Assembly (NCBI RefSeq): GCF_003628305.1
Contig: NZ_RBZM01000006.1
Span: forward strand, 124,001-188,000
Reading direction: 5' to 3'
Source of the DNA: Cohnella endophytica
GTDB taxonomy: Bacteria; Bacillota; Bacilli; Paenibacillales; Paenibacillaceae
DNA: 64,000 nt
Shown: positions 10,148-18,269 of the stretch, piece after piece
Layout of the letters: every line of letters begins with the position of its first letter
How positions within the stretch are numbered: position 1 is the first letter of the stretch
Program-made: the position numbers and the translations under genes
Notes under the pieces: generated by a model
Seen by the model: only the letters and a program-made list of their open reading frames with translations
Told to the model about the DNA's origin: nothing
Databases searched by the model: none

Positions 10148-12043
10148 ATGAAAACAACCTATACGGCATTCGAAGAGCTACCGCTAGGAGCGATCAAACC
10201 CGGCGAGTGGCTTCGCGATCAATTGCGAATTCAAGCGGACGGCTTAACCGGTCATCTCGAGGAACATTGGGCGGACGTCGGCCCGGATAACGGCTGGATC
10301 GGGGGCAAGGGGGAGAGCTGGGAACGTGGCCCTTATTACTTGGACGGCTTGCTTCCGCTTGCTTATCTGTTGGAAGACGGACATTTGATCGCCAAGGCCA
10401 ATCGCTGGGTCGAATGGTCGCTGGGAAGCCAGCGGGAGGACGGTTCCTTCGGTCCGGAGCGAATCGAGACGGTTAACGGCGACGTGGACAAGGAGCAAGA
10501 TTGGTGGCATTACATGATCATGCTTAAGGTCATGACGCAATACGCGGAAGCTTCCCAAGATACGCGGGTGGTCCCGTTCTTGACGTCGTTTTTCCGTTAT
10601 GTGCATAAAACGATCGAAGATCAGCCTTTAAGAGGGTGGGCCGAAGCCCGCGGCATGGAGATGCTGTTGACGATCCATTGGCTGCATAGGAAGACGAATG
10701 ATTCGTTTCTCTTGGAGTTGGCGGCAATCGTTGCCGGACAGACGACGGGTTGGACCGAAGTGTTCCGCGACTTCCCGTTCTGGCGGAAAGTCGAGCAATG
10801 GGATTGGAAGACGCACGTAGTCAACGTAGCGATGGGCATCAAGGCGCCTGGCGTCCGTTACGAACTAACGGGAGATGCCAAGGAAAGAGACGCCGTGCAT
10901 AGGGGCATCGACAGTCTGATGACTTACCACGGTCAAGCCCATGGCATGTTCTCGGGAGACGAGTGGCTATCCGGTACGCATCCGAGCCAAGGCGTCGAGC
11001 TGTGCGCAGTCGTGGAATACATGTTTTCCATGGAACAGCTAACAAGAGTGTTCGGGGAAGGCCGGTTCGGCGACATTCTCGAGAAGGTCGCGTTTAACGC
11101 GCTGCCCGCGACGATCTCCAAGGACTGGACGTCGCATCAATACGATCAGCAAGTCAACCAGATCGTGTGCAACGTCGCACCGCGTTCTTGGAGCAACGGC
11201 CCGGATGCCAACTTGTTCGGCCTGGAGCCTAACTTCGGCTGTTGCACCTCGAACATGCACCAAGGGTGGCCGAAATTCGTCTCGCATTTGTGGATGAAAG
11301 ACGGAGCGGGCGGACTCGTAGCGGTGTCCTATGCGCCTTGCACGGTGAAGACGGAAGTGGGCTATGCCGGAGCAAACGAAGCGGCAGCGGAGCTCGAGGT
11401 TACCGGCAACTACCCGTTCCGTGAAACGGTCGAAATCTCGTTGAAACTGAGCCGTCAGGCGACGTTCGGCATCACGCTTCGAATTCCCGAATGGAGCATC
11501 GATCCTACTCTGACGGTGAACGGCGAGCTCGTCCAGCTTCAGGTCAACAACGGCTATGCCAACGTTACTCGCAATTGGGGGAGCGGAGACCGATTGTCAT
11601 TGAACCTCCCGATGACGGTCAAGACGGTCAATCGCAATCTATATGCGGTTAGCGTGGAGAGAGGTCCTCTTGTCTACGCGCTTCCGGTCCAAGAGAACTG
11701 GCAACTGTTGACGAAACGGGAGAAATTCCACGATTGGGAAATCTACCCGGGTTCCCCGTGGAAATACGGCTTGTTATCCGAGAACGAATTCCAAGTCGAG
11801 TTGTCCGATATGGCCTATCAACCTTTCGACGTGAACGACTCGCCCATCCGGCTGAAAGCGAAAGGGCAGCTGATTCGCGATTGGAAAATGGAGGGCAACA
11901 ACGCGGGTACTCCACCTCTTCATCCGAACTCGGACGGTCAACCGATCGTGGATCTTGAACTCGTGCCATACGGCGGTGCCAAGCTGAGAATCGGGGAGTT
12001 TCCCGTAATCGGGCATCCGCTGGAAGCTAGAAAACATATGTGA
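10148..12043 (+). CDS. GH127 beta-L-arabinofuranosidase
   Basis: This 631-residue cytoplasmic-type protein belongs to the DUF1680/GH127 family. The family's zinc site is complete: Glu284 and Cys286 in the VELCAVVE segment, and Cys365-Cys366 in FGCCTSN, matching the Glu/Cys cluster of the characterised Bifidobacterium HypBA1, in which a cysteine is the nucleophile. An (alpha/alpha)6 barrel is followed by beta-sandwich domains. It would release L-arabinofuranose from beta-linked arabino-oligosaccharides. The gene is monocistronic, divergent from an AraC gene, and ends before a strong terminator. The RBS GCGAGGTG lies upstream of the ATG. Confidence 0.9.
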   Translation: MKTTYTAFEELPLGAIKPGEWLRDQLRIQADGLTGHLEEHWADVGPDNGWIGGKGESWERGPYYLDGLLPLAYLLEDGHLIAKANRWVEWSLGSQREDGSFGPERIETVNGDVDKEQDWWHYMIMLKVMTQYAEASQDTRVVPFLTSFFRYVHKTIEDQPLRGWAEARGMEMLLTIHWLHRKTNDSFLLELAAIVAGQTTGWTEVFRDFPFWRKVEQWDWKTHVVNVAMGIKAPGVRYELTGDAKERDAVHRGIDSLMTYHGQAHGMFSGDEWLSGTHPSQGVELCAVVEYMFSMEQLTRVFGEGRFGDILEKVAFNALPATISKDWTSHQYDQQVNQIVCNVAPRSWSNGPDANLFGLEPNFGCCTSNMHQGWPKFVSHLWMKDGAGGLVAVSYAPCTVKTEVGYAGANEAAAELEVTGNYPFRETVEISLKLSRQATFGITLRIPEWSIDPTLTVNGELVQLQVNNGYANVTRNWGSGDRLSLNLPMTVKTVNRNLYAVSVERGPLVYALPVQENWQLLTKREKFHDWEIYPGSPWKYGLLSENEFQVELSDMAYQPFDVNDSPIRLKAKGQLIRDWKMEGNNAGTPPLHPNSDGQPIVDLELVPYGGAKLRIGEFPVIGHPLEARKHM

Positions 12044-12087
12044 AGAAGTGGATAACATCGAGCTAGGGACATGGATACTATCGAAAA

Positions 12088-12132
12088 AAGAGGCAGAGCC
12101 AAGATCGTAATCAACCTTAGGCTCTGCCTCTT
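12088..12132. terminator. Bidirectional terminator between GH127 and BadF kinase genes
   Basis: AAGAGGCAGAGCC pairs with GGCTCTGCCTCTT: a perfect 13-bp stem. Read leftward it is followed by a run of T, so it best terminates the GH4-kinase operon; it also follows the convergent GH127 gene. Confidence 0.85.
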
Positions 12133-12142
12133 CCGTTTAGTT

Positions 12143-13147
12143 CTAACCCAACTGCTCCACAGCCTCGATGACCGACCTGCGAGTGTCCGAATCCACGGGC
12201 TGACCGTGGGCCAACTCGAGTGCCCACAATGCGGCTCCGGTCGCCGGAGGAATCCGCAGCCGGATGAAATTGCACCGCCGATCCGTCAGCCCGGCGACTT
12301 CCGCCCGGTAAAGGTCGAACAAGAGCGGGCTTTCCGCCTTGATCCAGACGGAGCCGGCCAGCACGACGTCGACTTCCTCGCCGAAGTCCAAGTTTCGGAT
12401 GCAACCCGCGGTGGAGCGTGCCAACTGGCGTGCCGTATGTTTAACAACCCCGATCGCCGCGGCATCCCCGGCGTCCGCCGCGGAGAACAAGATCCGCATA
12501 AGCGCGGTGTTCGGAAGCGTCCGCTTCAGAACGCCTTCCACCGCATGCTCCATGAAGGATTCGCGGTTCGGGATTCCGAGCAGCTCCATAACCGGGTCGG
12601 CCATGGACGTGTCTTCGCCCATTCTATAGAAGGAATCGTACACGGTCCGGAGCACTTTCCTCGCGAGATAGAAACCTCCTGCCTCGTCTCCGGCCAGTTC
12701 GCTGCCGACTCCGCCGATCTGAAGACGCCTGCCGCTCGGCGAGATTCCGCCGGTAACGGTGCCCGAACCGTTGATGGAGCAAATGCCGTAGCCTTTCTCG
12801 GAGGCGGCCTTAATGCCGAGGAACGAGTCGTTGTCGACGGCATAATTCGTAAAGCCGATCCTCTCGACGACTCGACCTAGCTGATCCTTCTGGGAAGGGA
12901 TATCCGCCCCGGCCAGTCCGAAGGCTCCGGCTTCCACGTCGTTCATCGAGAGGCGATTGCGCTCCAGCAAAAGCTTAATGTTCTCGTTCATGATGCGATG
13001 GGCACTCTCGTAAGCGTCCGGAAAACGTTCGTGGCTGCAGGTCCCGGCATTGACATGATCGACGAACCGGCCCTGCGTATCGAATAACAAATAATCGGTT
13101 TTGCTATTGCCGCCGTCTACTCCGATAACATAATCGCGTCTCGTCAT
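12143..13147 (-). CDS. BadF/BadG/BcrA-type sugar kinase (N-acetylhexosamine kinase-like)
   Basis: A protein of 334 residues with the ASKHA ATPase fold: phosphate-1 motif VIGVDGGNSKTDYLLFD at residues 7-23 and a second phosphate loop SINGSGTVTGG. The family includes eukaryotic GlcNAc kinase and clostridial MurK, which phosphorylate amino sugars at O6. The ATG lies 2 bp after the GH4 stop with no convincing RBS, so translation is probably coupled. With GH4 it forms a two-gene operon leaving the rpiR promoter region. I infer that it makes the 6-phosphosugar that the GH4 enzyme or its product pathway needs, because no PTS gene is present. A second, distinct BadF kinase gene ends the island at 25692-26600. 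Confidence 0.8.
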   Translation of the reverse strand: MTRRDYVIGVDGGNSKTDYLLFDTQGRFVDHVNAGTCSHERFPDAYESAHRIMNENIKLLLERNRLSMNDVEAGAFGLAGADIPSQKDQLGRVVERIGFTNYAVDNDSFLGIKAASEKGYGICSINGSGTVTGGISPSGRRLQIGGVGSELAGDEAGGFYLARKVLRTVYDSFYRMGEDTSMADPVMELLGIPNRESFMEHAVEGVLKRTLPNTALMRILFSAADAGDAAAIGVVKHTARQLARSTAGCIRNLDFGEEVDVVLAGSVWIKAESPLLFDLYRAEVAGLTDRRCNFIRLRIPPATGAALWALELAHGQPVDSDTRRSVIEAVEQLG

Positions 13148-13149
13148 GC

Positions 13150-14448
13150 TTACGGTTGATCGCGATAGAACTGAGGCAAATATTCTTTATGCGCTTCTTT
13201 TAACTCTTGGAAGCAATCGTACGCCGCGTCATAATCGCCGACGAGCGGGTTCATGAGAAGCGCGCGCATGGCTGCGTCTTCGCTGCCGGATACGGCGGCG
13301 GCCACCGTCTCGCGCTCGTATGCTTTCACCATGCGCATATAATCGATAATGTGTTGGTTGTCGAAGCCCTCGAGCTTGATCGGCTTCGCTCCGTCTTTGC
13401 CTACGACGCAGCACACTTCGATGGCGTCGGAATCTTCCATGAAGCTAAGCGCGCCGTTGTTAAGAACGTTGACGACATGAACTTCTTGTTTATCGTTATA
13501 GATAGCGTCTACCAAACTGATGGCTACCTCGGAATAATTGGCTCCTCCGCGGGTGGAGAGCAGCTCCGGTTTGGAATGCAATTCGGAGTCGGAATAGATG
13601 TTCAGAAGTTCATCTTCGATCTGGATGCACTTTTCTCCGCGGGACAGCTCGCTTTCCTTGACGATCTTCAGTTTCTTTTCTTTGAAGTAATAGTATTCCA
13701 AGTAAGAGGAAGGAATCGCGCCGACCATCTGGATGAGTTCTTTGCTAAAGCCGCTGGATGGAATGTTTTTCATCGTTTCGCTGTTCAGTCCCATGTCCAA
13801 AGCCGTCTTCAAGTAGTCTTTGCCATCTTGTTCGATAGCCGTAATCCAGCTGAGATGGTTCAGGCCGACATATTCAATGCGGGGCTGATCGAGCTGGAGA
13901 GATTCGCGAATGCTTTTGAACATATTATAGGGAACGTTGCACAAGCCCATCATTTTTACGCCGGTATGGTTCAGAATCGCTTCCGTGATAATGCCCGCCG
14001 GATTGGAGAAGTTGATGAGCCAAGCGTCGGGACAAAGAACCTTCATGCGTTCGGCGATCTCGAGCATGACGGGAATCGTGCGCATAGCTTTGAAGAAGCC
14101 GCCGATGCCGCAAGTTTCCTGGCCGATCAGATCGTATTTCAGAGGGATCTTCTCGTCCTGAACCCGAGCGGGCAGCTTGCCGACGCGTATTTGTCCGAGC
14201 ACGAAATCCGCGTTAACCAAAGCTTCGTCCAGCTCGTGGGTCATGACGACTTTGCACGGAATATCCGCCGCGCGAATCATTCGCTCGCACAGCTCGCCGA
14301 CGACGCGCAGTTTTCTATCGTCGATATCCATCAGCACAAGCTCGCCGATGGGGAGTACGTCTTTGCGCTTGATCATGCCTTCGATCAATTCCGGCGTATA
14401 CGTGCTTCCGGAACCGATGATCGCGATCTTGATTTTGTCCTTGGCCAT
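13150..14448 (-). CDS. GH4 family 6-phospho-glycosidase (NAD+/metal dependent)
   Basis: A protein of 432 residues, normal for GH4. An N-terminal Rossmann motif IAIIGSGSTYTPEL binds NAD+. INFSNPAGIITEA, Cys in MMGLCNVPY and His in GLNHLSW supply the metal-site residues, and a RGGANYSE segment follows. Overall it is closest to LicH-type 6-phospho-beta-glucosidases, which act by oxidation-elimination at a 6-phosphorylated glycoside. The start at 14448 has AGAGGGTGG upstream; the open frame to 14523 crosses the promoter and is not used. Placement beside RpiR, MurQ and muropeptide genes, with no PTS, suggests an amino-sugar 6-phosphate disaccharide substrate rather than cellobiose-6-P. That is inference. 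Confidence 0.88.
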   Translation of the reverse strand: MAKDKIKIAIIGSGSTYTPELIEGMIKRKDVLPIGELVLMDIDDRKLRVVGELCERMIRAADIPCKVVMTHELDEALVNADFVLGQIRVGKLPARVQDEKIPLKYDLIGQETCGIGGFFKAMRTIPVMLEIAERMKVLCPDAWLINFSNPAGIITEAILNHTGVKMMGLCNVPYNMFKSIRESLQLDQPRIEYVGLNHLSWITAIEQDGKDYLKTALDMGLNSETMKNIPSSGFSKELIQMVGAIPSSYLEYYYFKEKKLKIVKESELSRGEKCIQIEDELLNIYSDSELHSKPELLSTRGGANYSEVAISLVDAIYNDKQEVHVVNVLNNGALSFMEDSDAIEVCCVVGKDGAKPIKLEGFDNQHIIDYMRMVKAYERETVAAAVSGSEDAAMRALLMNPLVGDYDAAYDCFQELKEAHKEYLPQFYRDQP

Positions 14449-14500
14449 GAATTCCACCCTCTGATTCGTTATGACGTATGTTGCGACGTAATGTATGTGA

Positions 14501-14530
14501 ATTATAACACGCTTAAACGTCATCTAACAA
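14501..14530 (-). promoter_or_regulatory. Promoter of the GH4-kinase operon
   Basis: Read leftward: -35 TTGTTA, an 18-bp spacer, and a perfect -10 TATAAT, about 50 bp before the GH4 start. The TGAAAT-type inverted motifs lie directly upstream of the -35. Confidence 0.65.
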
Positions 14531-14540
14531 TAAAAATCAG

Positions 14541-14583
14541 GTTTATAATTTCAACATGGAATATAATTTTGAAATAAAATTTC
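14541..14583. promoter_or_regulatory. Candidate RpiR operator between GH4 and rpiR
   Basis: TTTATAATTTCAA and TTGAAATAAAATT form an imperfect inverted pair about 15 bp apart. The right half, TGAAATAAAATTT at 14570-14582, is identical over 13 bp to the reverse complement of 15653-15665 in front of murQ. Placement at both divergent promoters fits the local RpiR protein (inference). Confidence 0.55.
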
Positions 14584-14626
14584 TTAAATTAACGAGCGGA
14601 GCGAGAGCGGGTTACGTCTGTTCTTC

Positions 14627-14655
14627 TTGTATTTTCCTAACGTACCGCTTAAGAT
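14627..14655 (+). promoter_or_regulatory. Promoter of rpiR
   Basis: -35 TTGTAT, a 17-bp spacer and -10 TAAGAT, the same -10 hexamer as the murQ promoter, leaving a leader of about 40 nt before the ATG. Confidence 0.5.
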
Positions 14656-14700
14656 AGAGTTGAAATTCACTCGGGATAATATGGGGCGAGTAGGAAAACC

Positions 14701-15564
14701 ATGGCGATAAACGATAATATATTGATCAAGATTCGGGACATGAAGGATAGCCTGACTCCCGTAGAGAAGCTGGTTGCCGAATGTATACTCGAGAACACGG
14801 ATGATATTCCGCATCTGTCGATCAAGAACTTGGCCCAACTCAGCAAGACAAGCGACGCATCCGTCCTCCGTTTCTGCAAGACACTGGGGTACAGCGGCTA
14901 CCGAAGCTTTATCGTTAGCATTTCCGCATCTCTCGGATCCCGGGATGACGAGCAGAAAGACCAGTACACCGATATTCAACCCGGAGACGATCTATCCATT
15001 ATTATTTCCAACATTTCTTTGAACAACATGAAGTCGATCGAAGACACGCTCAGCGTCATCAACCGCAATGAGGTTGCCCGCGCGGTGAAGGTGCTTCGCT
15101 CCAGCAGCCGTATCGTGTTTTTCGGTATCGGAGCTTCGGGTATCGTTTGCAAGGACGGGGAACAGAAGTTTTCCCGCATTAATAAAATGTGCCATGCCTA
15201 CACGGACGGGCATAGTCAACTTACCGCGGCTACTTTGCTTGGCAAAGGCGACGTGGCGATCTTCGTCTCGAATTCCGGAGATACAGTAGAAATCATCGAA
15301 GCGCTGGAAGTCGTGAAGAAGAACGGCGCCACCTCGATTGCCATAACCAAGTACAATAAGAGCGAGCTTGCGGATAAGTCCGACATTCTGCTAAGCATCT
15401 CGACGCCCGAATTAACTTTCCGCAGCGGCGCTATGGGATCGCGAATCGCCATGCTTACTGTGATAGACATTCTGTTCGCGGGAGTCGCGAGCGCCGAATA
15501 TCAGAACGTGAAGAAGTATCTCACGAAGACTCACAACATCTTAGCGAGCAAACACAGAAAATAG
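14701..15564 (+). CDS. RpiR-family regulator (MurR-like), HTH plus SIS domain
   Basis: A protein of 287 residues: an N-terminal RpiR helix-turn-helix (about 1-77, with LSIKNLAQLSKTSDASVLRF) and a C-terminal SIS sugar-phosphate isomerase-like domain (about 110-250; FFGIGASG and VSNSGDT motifs) that binds a phosphosugar effector. In the family, MurR proteins sense MurNAc-6-P. The gene sits between the leftward GH4-kinase operon and murQ, has its own promoter and is closed by a terminator, so it is monocistronic. Expected role: local regulator of both operons through the TGAAATAAAATTT motif. Whether it represses or activates is not visible. Confidence 0.88.
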   Translation: MAINDNILIKIRDMKDSLTPVEKLVAECILENTDDIPHLSIKNLAQLSKTSDASVLRFCKTLGYSGYRSFIVSISASLGSRDDEQKDQYTDIQPGDDLSIIISNISLNNMKSIEDTLSVINRNEVARAVKVLRSSSRIVFFGIGASGIVCKDGEQKFSRINKMCHAYTDGHSQLTAATLLGKGDVAIFVSNSGDTVEIIEALEVVKKNGATSIAITKYNKSELADKSDILLSISTPELTFRSGAMGSRIAMLTVIDILFAGVASAEYQNVKKYLTKTHNILASKHRK

Positions 15565-15573
15565 TTGTTCCTG

Positions 15574-15608
15574 GACATGGGCAATCTTATGATGACCATG
15601 TCTTTTTT
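15574..15608 (+). terminator. Terminator of rpiR
   Basis: GACATGG pairs with CCATGTC over a 15-nt loop and is followed immediately by TTTTTT. It separates rpiR from the murQ operon. Confidence 0.8.
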
Positions 15609-15650
15609 ATGCCTAAATACAAAATAAAAAAACAAATAAAAATTTTACAA

Positions 15651-15702
15651 TAAAATTTTATTTCAGAATCTATTGACGAGATGGCGTCGGCGCAGGTAAG
15701 AT
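15651..15702 (+). promoter_or_regulatory. murQ operon promoter with adjoining operator-like motif
   Basis: -35 TTGACG at 15673-15678, an 18-bp spacer, -10 TAAGAT at 15697-15702. The motif AAATTTTATTTCA at 15653-15665, also found inverted at the GH4/rpiR region, ends 7 bp before the -35. An AT-rich tract with a second similar element (AATTTTACAATAAAATTT) surrounds it. Confidence 0.65.
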
Positions 15703-15758
15703 GAGTCTAAGAAATAAGAATGTCAGATTACCTCACATCATGACATCAAGGTAGGAGA

Positions 15759-16679
15759 ATGGCGATGAATGAATATCTTGCTGGATTAACGACGGAGGAG
15801 ATTAACAATGACACTCGGATGATCGACGAATGCACGACGGAGGAAATGCTAAATCTGCTTAATCGGGAAGACGCCAAGGTTCCGGCCGCGGTGAAGGCTG
15901 AAATTCCGCAGATCGTGAAAGCGGTTGATATTTTGCATCGCTTGCTCAAGAACGGCGGAAGAATGTTCTACATCGGGGCAGGCACTTCCGGAAGATTGGG
16001 CGTGCTTGACGCATCGGAATGTCTGCCGACCTTCGGCGTCGATCCTTCGCTAGTGCAGGGTCATATCGCGGGCGGAGATATCGCCCTGAGAGTGGCCGTG
16101 GAAGGCTTCGAAGACAACGCGGAAGAGGGGGTCGCTTTAATCGATCGTTGCGGGGTGACGGAGAAGGATGCGGTCATCGGGATTTCGGCGAGCGGAAGCG
16201 CGAATTTCGTTATCGCCGGCCTGAAGAGAGCCGCCGAGCTCGGCGCGGCGACGATCGGGGTAGTTAATAATAAGAATTCCAAGCTGGAAAGCGTCTGCGA
16301 TGTTTGCATAGCGCCGGTAGTCGGACCCGAAGCCATTATGGGTTCTACCCGATTGAAGGCGGGAACGGCCCAGAAGCTCGTACTGAACATGCTTACGACA
16401 AGCACGATGGTAAAGCTCGGTAAGACGTACAACAACCTCATGGTAGATCTCAAAGCTAGCAACAACAAGCTGAATGATCGGTCGGTTCGCATCGTAAGGA
16501 CCGCGACGGGAGTCGATTCGGAGACTGCCGAGCAGTATCTCAAGAAAGCTTCGATGAGCTGCAAGCTGGCCATCATGATGATTATTACCGGTTTGAACGC
16601 GAAGGAAGCCGAACAAGAGCTGGAAAACAGCGAAGGCAACCTGAAAGCGGCGATACGGAGTTGCACGAAAATCGGTTAA
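15759..16679 (+). CDS. murQ: N-acetylmuramic acid 6-phosphate etherase
   Basis: A protein of 306 residues, the usual MurQ length. The SIS domain carries YIGAGTSGRLGVLDASE, which includes the conserved catalytic glutamate region, and GISASGSANFV; a C-terminal UBA-like helical tail follows. MurQ removes the lactyl ether from MurNAc-6-P, giving GlcNAc-6-P and D-lactate in the cytoplasm. It is the first gene of an operon continuing into the ABC importer 51 bp downstream. GGTAGGAG lies close to the ATG at 15759; the in-frame ATG at 15765 has better spacing and may be the true start. Confidence 0.95.
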   Translation: MAMNEYLAGLTTEEINNDTRMIDECTTEEMLNLLNREDAKVPAAVKAEIPQIVKAVDILHRLLKNGGRMFYIGAGTSGRLGVLDASECLPTFGVDPSLVQGHIAGGDIALRVAVEGFEDNAEEGVALIDRCGVTEKDAVIGISASGSANFVIAGLKRAAELGAATIGVVNNKNSKLESVCDVCIAPVVGPEAIMGSTRLKAGTAQKLVLNMLTTSTMVKLGKTYNNLMVDLKASNNKLNDRSVRIVRTATGVDSETAEQYLKKASMSCKLAIMMIITGLNAKEAEQELENSEGNLKAAIRSCTKIG

Positions 16680-16730
16680 CTGGCTAGGAACAGGACATTA
16701 TAATGCTGAATCCTGAGGAGGATTATTCTT

Positions 16731-18170
16731 ATGAAGAGAAATTCGCGCGTATTGGCATCCGTATTGGCATTGAGCTTATCCGTAACGACATTGGCAGCAT
16801 GTTCATCGAACAATAACGGTAACAACTCGGCACCTAGCGGGACTTCGAGCGCGGGCACATCCGAGGCTAAAGATACGATCACGGCGCTATTGCCTCCGGT
16901 TTCCCCGACTTACCAAGACAATTTCGAACAAATGGCCAAAGATTTTAATGCCCTCTACCCTAACCTGACTTTGAAAATAGAGCCCGCGAGCTGGGAAGAC
17001 ATGACGCAGAAGCTGGACACGCAAGTGAACGCGGGCAGTCCGCCGGATATCGCGTTCATCGGATCCGAAGGGATCTCCAAGTACGTTCAGCAAGGCATGG
17101 TTATGGATATCACGGATGCCGCGACCCCGGAAATGATCGGCGATTTCGATGCGGCGCCGCTTGAATACATGAAGAACGGTAACGGCATCTACGGTTTCCC
17201 TGCTTACATGGAAGCGCATGCTCTTGGCGGCAATAAAGCATTCCTAGAGCAAGCCGGCATCGACTATAAAGACGTTCAGAAAAACGGTTGGACTTACGAT
17301 CAATTCCGCGAAGCCATCAAGAAAGGCGTCGTGAAAGACGGAAGCAAAACGAGCCGCTACGGTTTCGTGTTCGCGACCGCAGGCGTTGCTTCCAAAGACT
17401 ACTTGAACATTCTGGTGAAAAACGCGGGCATGCCGTCGCCGTTCACGACGGACTTGAAATACGCTTACACGAGCAACAACTACCTGGAAGTATTGAAAGA
17501 CGTTCGCCAACTTATCGACGACGGTTCTATGCCGAAAGAATTGAGCTCGGTAGACGCGGGCAAACGTTGGAACATGTTCCTTACCGGCCAAACGATGATC
17601 ACGGGTAAAGGCCTGGCTACGTTCGAGAACTCCGCGAACAAAAACAACGCCAAAATCGAAGCGAACGACGGCAGCGCGGTACAAGGAAGCATCAAAGCGG
17701 AGTATATCGTTCTTCCGGTGCCGTCCTTCTTGGGTAAAGATCCCGTAACGACGGTTGCGGTAGACGGCTACGTCACCTTCCGCGGTAAAAAAGAGCCGAC
17801 GGCCGAACACAAAGCCAACGTCGTTAAAGCGGCTTACTATTTGGCAAGCGGCAAAGTCGCGGCAACGACCAACAACGATCTGTTCGTAGCCCACATTACC
17901 AAAACAGGTAAAGAAGCGGCCGCAAGCATGATCGTAAACCGGAACCCCGACAACGTAGCCGCAGTTCAAGTCATGCTCTCCCATGCGGCTCCTGCCCGTC
18001 CCGACATTCCGGTCGAATTGGGCGCGAAAGCGATCAAGCTGGAAGACGAAGTCATCATCCCTAAATTGCAAGCGCTGATTGCCGGCGAGATTACTCCGCA
18101 AGCGATGTATGATGCCGTGAAGAAAGCGGCGATCAGCACGTTCGGCGAAGACGGAGTCGTCAAAGAATAA
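16731..18170 (+). CDS. ABC sugar importer, substrate-binding lipoprotein (family 1)
   Basis: A protein of 479 residues with a lipoprotein signal: basic start, hydrophobic core and lipobox LAAC with the modified Cys at residue 24, followed by a Ser/Asn/Gly-rich tether. The rest is a type-1 extracellular solute-binding fold as in maltose/oligosaccharide binders. It follows murQ in the operon and precedes two MalF/MalG-type permease genes. From context the ligand is likely MurNAc, GlcNAc-MurNAc or a related muropeptide sugar (inference). RBS GAGGAGG lies 8-9 nt upstream of the ATG. Confidence 0.9.
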   Translation: MKRNSRVLASVLALSLSVTTLAACSSNNNGNNSAPSGTSSAGTSEAKDTITALLPPVSPTYQDNFEQMAKDFNALYPNLTLKIEPASWEDMTQKLDTQVNAGSPPDIAFIGSEGISKYVQQGMVMDITDAATPEMIGDFDAAPLEYMKNGNGIYGFPAYMEAHALGGNKAFLEQAGIDYKDVQKNGWTYDQFREAIKKGVVKDGSKTSRYGFVFATAGVASKDYLNILVKNAGMPSPFTTDLKYAYTSNNYLEVLKDVRQLIDDGSMPKELSSVDAGKRWNMFLTGQTMITGKGLATFENSANKNNAKIEANDGSAVQGSIKAEYIVLPVPSFLGKDPVTTVAVDGYVTFRGKKEPTAEHKANVVKAAYYLASGKVAATTNNDLFVAHITKTGKEAAASMIVNRNPDNVAAVQVMLSHAAPARPDIPVELGAKAIKLEDEVIIPKLQALIAGEITPQAMYDAVKKAAISTFGEDGVVKE

Positions 18171-18183
18171 TCAAGTCTCGAGG

Positions 18184-18221
18184 TTCGGATAGTTGCGCGG
18201 AGGTTCGGGCGACTATCCGAA
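18184..18221 (+). other. Intercistronic hairpin between binding-protein and permease genes
   Basis: TTCGGATAGT pairs perfectly with ACTATCCGAA around an 18-nt loop in the 99-bp gap. Such stems in importer operons can protect the upstream message or partly terminate, giving more binding protein than permease. A TTTTTA tract follows a few bases later. Confidence 0.6.
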
Positions 18222-18269
18222 ATCTATTTTTAACGCGAATCATTGATTGTTGAAAAGAGGTGTTACCTT

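Noticed and set aside
12071..12880. A 269-codon open frame on the + strand
   Set aside because: Antisense to the BadF kinase gene and starting inside the terminator hairpin; composition is that of a shadow frame.
13207..14577. A 456-codon open frame on the + strand
   Set aside because: It lies antisense to the GH4 gene, whose NAD+, metal and substrate motifs are clear; the antisense protein has no recognisable domain and crosses the GH4 promoter.
17244..18101. A 285-codon open frame on the - strand
   Set aside because: Antisense to the lipoprotein gene; Phe/Arg/Val-rich shadow of codon bias.
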